A stretch of DNA of 41,475 nt from Alphaproteobacteria bacterium MarineAlpha9_Bin3 (GTDB lineage Bacteria > Pseudomonadota > Alphaproteobacteria > TMED109). The notes under the pieces were generated by a model. That model worked only from the letters and a program-made list of their open reading frames with translations, made no database searches and had not been told where the DNA came from. The position numbers and the translations under genes are program-made. Positions 34,504 to 40,832 of the stretch are shown piece after piece. The first letter of the stretch is position 1. Each line of letters starts with the position of its first letter. Where the stretch lies: positions 1 to 41,475 of the forward strand of contig PTKH01000012.1 in NCBI GenBank assembly GCA_002937655.1, given 5' to 3'.

Positions 34504-34884
34504 ATGAGACTAATATCAATAAAAAATATTGCCTTACCTTTAATTAGTCTATTTACAAGTTTTGGTACTTTGATATGTTGTGCTTTGCCTGCACTTTTAG
34601 TAAGTATAGGTGCTGGAGCAGTTCTTGCAGGTTTAGTATCTAATTTTCCTATATTACTTTTTTTGTCTAAATACAAAATATATGTATTTAGTAGCGCTGG
34701 CTTTCTAATATTAATAAGCGGTTATATATTATGGGTTACAAGAAATTCTCCATGTCCTATTGACCCAATAGCAGCAAAAATGTGCTCTAGATTAAGGGTT
34801 TTTAGTATATATATTTATGTACTTTCAGTTATGATATTTTTAATTGGTGCTATTTTTGCTTTTGTGGCACCTAGGCTTGTTTAA
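34504..34884 (+). CDS. MerT-like inner-membrane metal transporter
   Basis: A 126-residue protein with three hydrophobic segments. The first holds a Cys-Cys pair (Cys25, Cys26 in GTLICCALPALLVSIGAG); the loop after the second segment has Cys84 and Cys94 (NSPCPIDPIAAKMC). This is the layout of MerT, which takes Hg(II) from MerP and passes it to the cytoplasm. No merA reductase is in the window, and the regulator looks copper/silver-like, so the metal is uncertain. The stop overlaps the stop of the facing secreted protein gene by four bases. Confidence 0.82.
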   Translation: MRLISIKNIALPLISLFTSFGTLICCALPALLVSIGAGAVLAGLVSNFPILLFLSKYKIYVFSSAGFLILISGYILWVTRNSPCPIDPIAAKMCSRLRVFSIYIYVLSVMIFLIGAIFAFVAPRLV

Positions 34885-35321
34885 CCTTCAATAATACCTT
34901 TATCCATTATTTTCGATTTGCAAAATCCAGTACTTACAAATCCTCCAGCATTGGTAAAAAGGGTGTCTACATAACCAGTGGTTCCTTCTTTTAGTATGTT
35001 TATAACAATGAAACCATTAGATAAATTATCTTGATAACCAATGTAAATATTTTTTTCTGGCCTAAAACGAGTTTCCGTAATTTTCATAACATAATTATTA
35101 TCTGTGCTTCGAATCAGTGTCATTGAACCTAAATCAATAATAATTTTTACTTGTTTAAGAAAAGGCTTCTTATTTATATTATCTTCACATATTCCCATAT
35201 AACAGTGTTCATACCAAGAAGAAATACAAGCAAATTTCATCATATTTTCTGCGAATGATTTGTGTGATAAAATTAAAATTATTATTACTATAAATATTTT
35301 AATACTTCTCAAAACTAACAT
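34881..35321 (-). CDS. Secreted hypothetical protein with four Cys
   Basis: A 146-residue unknown protein, started at the ATG (35321) that follows TTGGAAAA rather than at the TTG five codons upstream. Signal peptide to about residue 24 (ILSHKSFA). The mature part has Cys in FACISSWYEHCYMGICED and a fourth in STGFCKSK near the end, suggesting disulfides, and beta-rich stretches between. No known family seen. It faces the MerT-like gene with overlapping stops. Confidence 0.6.
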   Translation of the reverse strand: MLVLRSIKIFIVIIILILSHKSFAENMMKFACISSWYEHCYMGICEDNINKKPFLKQVKIIIDLGSMTLIRSTDNNYVMKITETRFRPEKNIYIGYQDNLSNGFIVINILKEGTTGYVDTLFTNAGGFVSTGFCKSKIMDKGIIEG

Positions 35322-35405
35322 ATATTTTCCAATCAATAGAAGTATTAGTAGTCTTAATTAAATAGAGCAAAATTAATAGAAATCAAATTTATCAATTTTT
35401 AATTC

Positions 35406-35762
35406 TTATTTTAATTCGCATGACCATTTGCTAATATTTTTATTATTATCATGAAACTTTATTATTAACTCTCTTGCCTTTAAATCAAATATCATTTCTT
35501 TTTTATCTTTTTCGATGTTAAAAATAATTTTTACTTCTTGATTATGAGAGTCATAAATTACATATTCTGCTTCGGATTTTTGATTTGGTGTCAAAAATTT
35601 CCTCCAATGCTTATTTATTCTTTGAGAAATATTAAGAGGTTCTAAAGTATTTATTTTAAATACATCAATGCCATACTTACTATTACAAAGCCATATCTCA
35701 ACTTTTGCTATAGCATTACTCGAAATTATAAATAACATCATAGCTAATAAAAATATTTTCAT
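35406..35762 (-). CDS. Small secreted protein with Cys pair
   Basis: A 118-residue unknown protein. Signal peptide 1-19 (ending AIA). The mature form starts VEIWLCNSKYG and ends ISKWSCELK, the same plan as the protein at 28173-28538: IW-x-C at the front and a Cys close to the end. Charged, beta-rich middle (VKIIFNIEKDKKEMIFDLKARELIIKF, here quoted in part: EMIFDLKARELIIKF). No Shine-Dalgarno; TATATAA lies directly before the ATG. Likely a fold closed by one disulfide; function unknown. Confidence 0.6.
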   Translation of the reverse strand: MKIFLLAMMLFIISSNAIAKVEIWLCNSKYGIDVFKINTLEPLNISQRINKHWRKFLTPNQKSEAEYVIYDSHNQEVKIIFNIEKDKKEMIFDLKARELIIKFHDNNKNISKWSCELK

Positions 35763-35854
35763 TTATATAAAATAACATACATATACTTATATGAAAAAGT
35801 AATACAGTTTATTAGATGCTACTTTAGTTAAATTAGTTTTTATGGAGAAACAAT

Positions 35855-36109
35855 ATGCAGTCGAATATATGGACTTTATTAACGGTCCTTTTACTACCTA
35901 ATGGAGAAATAGATGGAAATCATTTAACTTATATATTTGATAGTAAAATGAAATGCGAGGAATACCTAATATCTAAATACCAAAATAGTAGAGACAATGG
36001 AAAAACAGTAGAAGTGAAATATAATTCTTCTAATGGCGTATATTTAATTTCCAAAGAGGGTAATAAAAAAAAATATTCTACTTGTAGATTATCTATCATT
36101 TGGAAATAA
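35855..36109 (+). CDS. Hypothetical protein, 84 residues
   Basis: Unknown. A short hydrophobic start (MQSNIWTLLTVLLLPNG), then IDGNHLTYIFDSKMKCEEYLISKYQ and a C-terminal YSTCRLSIIWK. Two Cys (about residues 34 and 77) could pair. It resembles small periplasmic domains with a Cys-containing helix followed by beta strands. TGGAGA seven bases ahead of the ATG gives real support for translation. No neighbour on the same strand is close. Confidence 0.6.
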   Translation: MQSNIWTLLTVLLLPNGEIDGNHLTYIFDSKMKCEEYLISKYQNSRDNGKTVEVKYNSSNGVYLISKEGNKKKYSTCRLSIIWK

Positions 36110-36129
36110 TAATTGAAGGTAGAATTTTA

Positions 36130-36231
36130 TTATCCTAAAAAATACTTCATTAATCCTTCAGCTATAAGAAAAATTCCTGTCGCTAAAAATATATAGGATA
36201 AAAAACCAGCTAGTATTTTTAATTTTTTCAT
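36130..36231 (-). CDS. Tiny membrane protein, 33 residues
   Basis: MKKLKILAGFLSYIFLATGI followed by FLIAEGLMKYFLG: a lysine-rich start and one membrane segment, like many small single-span proteins. There is no ribosome binding site, but TATTAT/TATATT lies just before the ATG, which would suit a leaderless mRNA. It is the only sensible content of the 36110-36324 gap apart from an ATGTG...CACAT dyad at 36275-36291. Chance cannot be excluded. Confidence 0.4.
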   Translation of the reverse strand: MKKLKILAGFLSYIFLATGIFLIAEGLMKYFLG

Positions 36232-36324
36232 AAATATATAATAGCACAAATATGAAGCAAAAAATATTTTACTCATGTGTTCAAATCACATATATTAATA
36301 AAACGTTAATTGGGAGGAATTAAT

Positions 36325-36477
36325 ATGAAAACTACAAATAAGAAAAATAAGAAAACACAATCCGAGTTACTTAAGGTATTAGATCAACCAATGATAAGCC
36401 AATTAAATGGAGGCAAGAATTCCGAAAAAGCTCACAAGGATTATTTATTAAAGAAAACAAAAGAGAAAAATACTTAA
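36325..36477 (+). CDS. 50-residue basic peptide with double-glycine-type leader
   Basis: The ATG follows GGGAGG (36312-36317) by seven bases, a strong site. The first part (MKTTNKKNKKTQSELLKVLD) leads to QPMISQLNGG, with hydrophobic residues at -4 (Leu), -7 (Ile) and -12 (Leu) relative to the double glycine, as in bacteriocin-type leaders cut by C39 peptidases. What follows is KNSEKAHKDYLLKKTKEKNT, 20 residues, very basic and without Cys. No processing or export gene is near, so it may instead be a small nucleic-acid-binding or unknown protein. Confidence 0.55.
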   Translation: MKTTNKKNKKTQSELLKVLDQPMISQLNGGKNSEKAHKDYLLKKTKEKNT

Positions 36478-36502
36478 TAATAATTATTTAAATTTTTAAA
36501 AT

Positions 36503-36532
36503 TCTTCCTCGTGCTCTCTCAATCTAGGCATT
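36503..36532 (-). repeat. Copy of the moaB 3' end (direct repeat, distal)
   Basis: Matches 37372-37401 at 29 of 30 positions (17 identical, one change at 36520, 12 identical). On the minus strand it still reads MPRLREHEEEF and a stop, the same frame as the moaB end MPRLREHEEDV. It lies 840 bases downstream of the real gene end, so it behaves like a duplicated gene tail or attachment site. Confidence 0.8.
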
Positions 36533-36536
36533 TATT

Positions 36537-36564
36537 AAAAAAAAAGGCCCAAATTTTAGGGCCT
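36537..36564 (-). terminator. Rho-independent terminator of the DUF3237 gene
   Basis: On the minus strand AAGGCCC and GGGCCTT (36564-36543) pair over 7 bp with an 8-base loop, followed by eight T. It ends the gene at 36587. The plus direction lacks an equal T run next to the stem, though T's follow further on. Confidence 0.85.
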
Positions 36565-36586
36565 TAAAAAAATTACTTTTTTTAAT

Positions 36587-37135
36587 TTACATGTTAACTA
36601 AATAAACGTCATATATGACATGCCCCATCTTTTCTGCAGTTGGAGGTTGAAATTCAACTCCTTTACCTAAAAATGTTGCATTATTCATCCATAAATATTG
36701 TTCTGCATTCGTCATCACTGTAGGACTAGTTATAAAATAAAAATCCTCAGAAGTTAAAAGTTCAGCAGCTTGGAATTTAGCAACACCAGCTTCTGTAAGT
36801 TTCATTCTACCTTTATATTCAACAAAAATTTGTGCTCCATCATCCATCAGCACACTTGCTCTTACATCTAAAGAAAAAGCATCAGGAGCAGTAACAGTCA
36901 TCCAGTCGCCACTTGGTTCAATAATTTTTCCAGTAGCTTCTCCTGCTTTTACCCAACCTGAAGGTGCATCCCAAACTAACCTATTTGGTGCGACTACTTG
37001 TGGAGGCAATAAATCAGCCTGATAAGTCATTGCATATGTTAAAGTAGGTGCAGATGCTTCTTGTGCTTTTACAATATTTAAACAAAAATATATACTTATA
37101 AATATTGAAATTATTATCGACATAATTTTTTTCAT
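36587..37135 (-). CDS. Secreted DUF3237 family protein
   Basis: A 182-residue protein with a signal peptide (about residues 1-24, ending VKA). The core VMDDGAQIFVEYKGRMKL (starting about residue 96), SEDFYFITSPTVMTNAEQYLWMNNATFLGKG and C-terminal VIYDVYLV fit the DUF3237 barrel family, which has no assigned reaction. Base composition is somewhat less AT-rich than its neighbours. TAGGGAGA precedes the ATG. The gene is the sole one between the two moaB-tail repeats, so it may have arrived with them. Confidence 0.8.
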   Translation of the reverse strand: MKKIMSIIISIFISIYFCLNIVKAQEASAPTLTYAMTYQADLLPPQVVAPNRLVWDAPSGWVKAGEATGKIIEPSGDWMTVTAPDAFSLDVRASVLMDDGAQIFVEYKGRMKLTEAGVAKFQAAELLTSEDFYFITSPTVMTNAEQYLWMNNATFLGKGVEFQPPTAEKMGHVIYDVYLVNM

Positions 37136-37290
37136 TATATTCTCCCTATAATTTAAAAAAATATTGTATTTAATATTAGGAAAATATTTTTCTAATTAAA
37201 CTATAAATTTTACATATAAAATATGCTAATATTTCGCCACCATCTACTCCATTAGAGACTGCTCTAGTTGTGGAAAAGTATTTATGAAAA

Positions 37291-37314
37291 TTTTAGACAA
37301 CACTTTTAGACAAC
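37291..37314. repeat. Tandem 13-bp-spaced direct repeat
   Basis: TTTTAGACAAC occurs at 37291-37301 and 37304-37314, i.e. once per 13 bases. It is within the segment between the two moaB-tail copies. Short arrays like this serve as recombinase or regulator sites; the remaining 37136-37364 sequence has no gene that I can support. Confidence 0.6.
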
Positions 37315-37364
37315 GTTACCTAATTTAACCCTCAATTTTTGGCAGATAACCAGTACATAAGGCC

Positions 37365-37907
37365 TTAAACGTCTTCCTCGTGCTCTCTTAATCTAGGCAT
37401 TAATTCTACAAGATTACATGGCCTATGCCTAAAATCTAATTGATGAACTAAAATATCATCCCATGCATCTTTGCAAGCTCCTACCGAACCGGGTAAAGAA
37501 AATAAATAAGTACCTTTTGTTACACCACCCATTGCTCTTGATTGGATGGTAGAAGTTGATATCTTTTTATAACTTAGCCATCTAAATAATTCCCCAAAAC
37601 CTGGAATTTCTTTCTCAAGTATTTCATTGAAAACCTCTGGTGTTAAATCTCTTCCAGTGATACCAGTTCCTCCTGTAGTTATAACTACATCCACATCTTT
37701 ATTATCAATTAGTTTATTTAGCTTAGTTTTAATCTGAACCACGTCATCTTTTACAATATATCTATCATAAACGTTATGACCAGCTTGCAAAATTCTTTCT
37801 TGAAGAGTATCCCCTGATTTATCATTTTCTATAGTTCTAGTGTCTGATACAGTTAGTAATGCTATATTTACAGGTTTAAAAACTCTCTCTTTATCTATAC
37901 CTAACAT
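37365..37907 (-). CDS. moaB: Molybdenum cofactor biosynthesis protein MoaB/MogA family
   Basis: A 180-residue MPT-binding protein. Motifs: ALLTVSDTRTIENDKSGDTL, VDVVITTGGTGITGRDLTPEV and the phosphate loop YLFSLPGSVGACKDAW; the tail HRPCNLVELMPRLREHEED is typical for alphaproteobacterial MoaB. It adenylates molybdopterin or acts in a related step; no molybdoenzyme lies in the window. AAGGAGG precedes the ATG. It follows slt by ten bases in the order UDG-like, slt, moaB. Its tail is the proximal copy of the duplicated 30-bp sequence. Confidence 0.94.
   Translation of the reverse strand: MLGIDKERVFKPVNIALLTVSDTRTIENDKSGDTLQERILQAGHNVYDRYIVKDDVVQIKTKLNKLIDNKDVDVVITTGGTGITGRDLTPEVFNEILEKEIPGFGELFRWLSYKKISTSTIQSRAMGGVTKGTYLFSLPGSVGACKDAWDDILVHQLDFRHRPCNLVELMPRLREHEEDV
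37372..37401 (-). repeat. moaB 3' end (direct repeat, proximal)
   Basis: The last codons of moaB, duplicated at 36503-36532 with 29 of 30 bases identical. The pair encloses about 840 bases with the DUF3237 gene. Confidence 0.8.
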
Positions 37908-37917
37908 AATCCTCCTT

Positions 37918-39783
37918 TTAAAAACTCAAATTTTTATATTTTGGCCAGGTGTTATTCATTAAATCTTTCCTACTTAACTTGGGTTGTTTAAATTTATCTC
38001 TATATATCCACATATTTTTTAAAACTTTTTTTACAAACCATCTTGTTTCATAACTTGGTATACTTTCTATATATAGTAATGGATCGGAATAAACTTTAAT
38101 TTTTTCATTCCACTTTTTATACCTTGTGGGGCCTGCATTCCATGCTATTAAAAGTGGTATCAATGAATCCGAAATATTTTCTTTATCCATTAGTCTTAAT
38201 AATAAATTCTGTCCTATAAGAATATTATACTCTAAATCATATAATTTCCATAAATTAGAACCTCTAATTGTACGATCTTTTGTAATAGTTCTAGCTGTAC
38301 TTGGCATTAATTGTAATAAACCTCTAGCACCTCTAGGACTTTTAGCTTTTAAATAAAAACTAGATTCTTTTCTCATTAAAGACCATAAGAGCACTTCATC
38401 TATTTTTCTTTCTTGGTTTTCAAACCATTGAGGAGACGGAAATAAACCCAAATAACTCATCTCCCCTTTTTGAAATAATTTATCTCCCAGTCTAAGCTGA
38501 ACTGCAGGTAAATTTAAATAATTAGTTAATTCTATTAGCTCATGAATTTTATCATTTCCTAATATACCATAAACAAACCTCATCTCCTGATCTGCTTCTC
38601 CATATCTGCCTACACTTGATAAAGCTATGGCTCTTTTTATATGTTCATTATTTAATACATCTAATTTTAAAAAACTGCCTGGATTTTTGATATCCCATGA
38701 TATATTTTCATCATAACCTAAATATTCCAAAGCAAGCTGCCCATAAAACGTATTTAGTTGCCTTGCGGCTATAATAAAATTATTTTTTGCCTCTATATTA
38801 TTATTAAACTCTAAGTAAATCTTAGCAGCCCAATAAGCTCCTGCAGACTTTAACCAAATATTCTTTTCTATTTTAGTAAGCTCAATAAAATTTTTGAGCG
38901 CAATTTCTTTTTTATTCAATCTATATGATGCTAAGCCTGCTCTCCAATATAATTTAGGATTATTTATACCAGAACGACTAGCAGCGTTAATTGCGATTTT
39001 CATAGAAATTTTATCTTTACCGACGGCAAAATAACCAGCTGAAATAATTGCTTTTAAATCATCTTCTATATAATCAGGAAGATTATTATTGCTTAAGCTA
39101 TTAAGTGCTTGCGTAGGTCTACCTCTTTTAACAAGGTTTATAATTTTTTTATAAACAGGATTATACTGTTTTGGTATAGAGAAATTTTCTAGTGGTGTAA
39201 TACTTTTAAAATCTCTACCATATCCAGCTAATCTATTTAATTTTTCCGGTCGTTTAAGACTTTTAGTATTTTCAGGCTTTCTTCTCTCAGCTAGTTTCCA
39301 TATTTTATCTGACATAGGATGGTCAGAATATAAATACAACCACTCTTTTAATTCTTTATATTTAGATCTGTATTTTGTAGGGTGCATAAGTTTTTGATAT
39401 CTTACGTGGCCTAATAAAATCTTATTATTTAATAAATTTATTACTTCATTAGCTTCTTTCCACTTACCTAATTTTTGTAGATAAAAAATTTTTTTATACT
39501 TTTTTTGATCTGCAATATTTAAAATAATTTCTTCATTCAAATTTTTAGCAGTTTCTATAAGTAAAGATTCAAAATACTCACTTTCACTATTTACTATAGT
39601 ATTAGCAAGGCTCTGGTTAATAATACATATGTAAAATAACAGCAAGATTAAAGCTCTAGAAAACAATTTAGTAAATTTAAAGCGAAAAATTAAATGCAAA
39701 ACTACACCAAGGTTTTTATGAATTTCAAATAATAAATTACGAATAAATACTACATTGAAGATAAAAAATACAACTTTAATCAA
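37918..39783 (-). CDS. slt: Soluble lytic transglycosylase
   Basis: A 621-residue (or shorter) periplasmic enzyme that cleaves murein glycan strands and forms 1,6-anhydro ends. An alpha-helical superhelix fills residues 60-460; the C-terminal SLT domain has the catalytic Glu in LMRKESSFYLKAKSPRGARGL, then LLQLMPSTARTI and LIAWNAGPTRYKKW. The start is uncertain: TTG 39783 overlaps the upstream gene by TTGA, but the better signal peptide (MFSRALILLLFYICIINQSLA) starts at TTG 39666. No ribosome binding site is seen for either. Cotranscribed with the UDG-like gene and moaB. Confidence 0.92.
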   Translation of the reverse strand: MIKVVFFIFNVVFIRNLLFEIHKNLGVVLHLIFRFKFTKLFSRALILLLFYICIINQSLANTIVNSESEYFESLLIETAKNLNEEIILNIADQKKYKKIFYLQKLGKWKEANEVINLLNNKILLGHVRYQKLMHPTKYRSKYKELKEWLYLYSDHPMSDKIWKLAERRKPENTKSLKRPEKLNRLAGYGRDFKSITPLENFSIPKQYNPVYKKIINLVKRGRPTQALNSLSNNNLPDYIEDDLKAIISAGYFAVGKDKISMKIAINAASRSGINNPKLYWRAGLASYRLNKKEIALKNFIELTKIEKNIWLKSAGAYWAAKIYLEFNNNIEAKNNFIIAARQLNTFYGQLALEYLGYDENISWDIKNPGSFLKLDVLNNEHIKRAIALSSVGRYGEADQEMRFVYGILGNDKIHELIELTNYLNLPAVQLRLGDKLFQKGEMSYLGLFPSPQWFENQERKIDEVLLWSLMRKESSFYLKAKSPRGARGLLQLMPSTARTITKDRTIRGSNLWKLYDLEYNILIGQNLLLRLMDKENISDSLIPLLIAWNAGPTRYKKWNEKIKVYSDPLLYIESIPSYETRWFVKKVLKNMWIYRDKFKQPKLSRKDLMNNTWPKYKNLSF

Positions 39784-40484
39784 CTTAATTTTTTTCTTAT
39801 ATCCTTAAGATCAGACCAAGTTTCTTTTTTGCTCTCTTTATTAGCTAAAATATAACGAGGATGAAACATTGAAATACCAGTAACTGACTCTACATTATCG
39901 CCTATATATATATCATACCACTTACCTCTACTATGAAAAATACTATCTTCGGTATTTGATAAAATCTTAGTTACCTCTGCTCCAAACATAATAATAACTT
40001 TAGGTTTAACAATTATAATTTGTTTTTTTATTATATCTAAAACTAATTTTGAACTTTGACTAAGAGGTGTAAAATATAGGTTTGTATAATAGGTATTAGT
40101 TTTATCAAAACTTATTGCTTTTAACATAGCATCCAATAAAGTTTCCACCTTACCTTGAAAGGGTCTTTTTTTATTTAAATCTTCCGGTTTATCTCCAATA
40201 ACCATAAGATCTGCTTTCTCTGAACCACTATAAAAAGGAATGTTGAAATCTGAAATAATGTTTTTAGAAAGTAGATATTGTTCTAATGATTTCATAGTAT
40301 CGATTTTTTCTAAATCAACATCATTATTATACTTTAAATCCTTTTTTTCATCATTAATATTATATCTATCAGATATTAAATTATGAGAGCTTTGCTTATC
40401 AATACATAATGGTTCATCACATCCGATCTCATTTAACCATTTAATAGCTTCAATAATTACTTCATTAGTAGGATTTTTAGGCAT
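39780..40484 (-). CDS. Divergent uracil-DNA glycosylase family protein, cluster cysteines missing
   Basis: A 234-residue member of the UDG family 4-like group by context and pattern: IGDKPEDLNKKRPFQGKVET stands where family 4 has GEAPGxxEDxxGxPFVGxxG, followed by LLDAML, TNLYFTP and MFHPRYILANKESKKETWSDLKDI. It has only two Cys (residues 22 and 27), both at the N-terminus, so the four ligands of the usual iron-sulfur cluster are not available; the motif residues GEAPG are changed. It may be a glycosylase with altered chemistry or inactive. The gene precedes slt, as in other alphaproteobacteria. Confidence 0.8.
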   Translation of the reverse strand: MPKNPTNEVIIEAIKWLNEIGCDEPLCIDKQSSHNLISDRYNINDEKKDLKYNNDVDLEKIDTMKSLEQYLLSKNIISDFNIPFYSGSEKADLMVIGDKPEDLNKKRPFQGKVETLLDAMLKAISFDKTNTYYTNLYFTPLSQSSKLVLDIIKKQIIIVKPKVIIMFGAEVTKILSNTEDSIFHSRGKWYDIYIGDNVESVTGISMFHPRYILANKESKKETWSDLKDIRKKLS

Positions 40485-40494
40485 TTAGCTATGA

Positions 40495-40689
40495 TTAAAT
40501 AGAACCGTATGGAATAGGCCTACCTTCATTATCTTTGATTAATTTACCCGCCTCGTCTTGAGCTGCAATATAGTTACCATGGCCTAGCCAAGATCCAATA
40601 TATCTAACTGGTTTAGCAACTTTACCGTTGAAAGTTTTATCCTTTTGTTTTCCACCTCTGGCAGCAGGATTATTTTTTGTAATAGCCAC
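40495..40689 (-). CDS. Small conserved basic protein, 64 residues
   Basis: A protein starting MAITKNNPAARGGKQKDKTF, then KPVRYIGSWLGHGNYIAAQDEAGKL and ending GRPIPYGSI. The pattern (ARGGKQK, VRYIGSxLGHGNY) is known to me from a small conserved alphaproteobacterial protein without assigned function; I rank that recognition as moderate. GTG start with AGGAAAA ahead. It is ten bases upstream of the UDG-like gene on the same strand, so probably the first gene of that operon. Confidence 0.7.
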   Translation of the reverse strand: MAITKNNPAARGGKQKDKTFNGKVAKPVRYIGSWLGHGNYIAAQDEAGKLIKDNEGRPIPYGSI

Positions 40690-40832
40690 TTAATTTTCCT
40701 TTATTCTAATTATGGAACTTTTAAGGTAAGTTCTTTTTTTATATGCTCCTATATAATCAAAAAATTAAAATAATACAATCCATAATATATATATTTTAGT
40801 ATAGTATATTATAATTAATTTAGGGGGTCTTA

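Noticed and set aside
36275-36291. ATGTG...CACAT as a CRP site
   Set aside because: The spacing between TGTG and CACA is seven bases, one less than the CRP consensus, and the second shell does not match. Also not an FNR site.
37136-37364. Possible gene or tRNA remnant in the segment upstream of the DUF3237 gene
   Set aside because: Only ORFs of 8-14 codons are present, no tRNA arms fold and no integrase fragment is readable.
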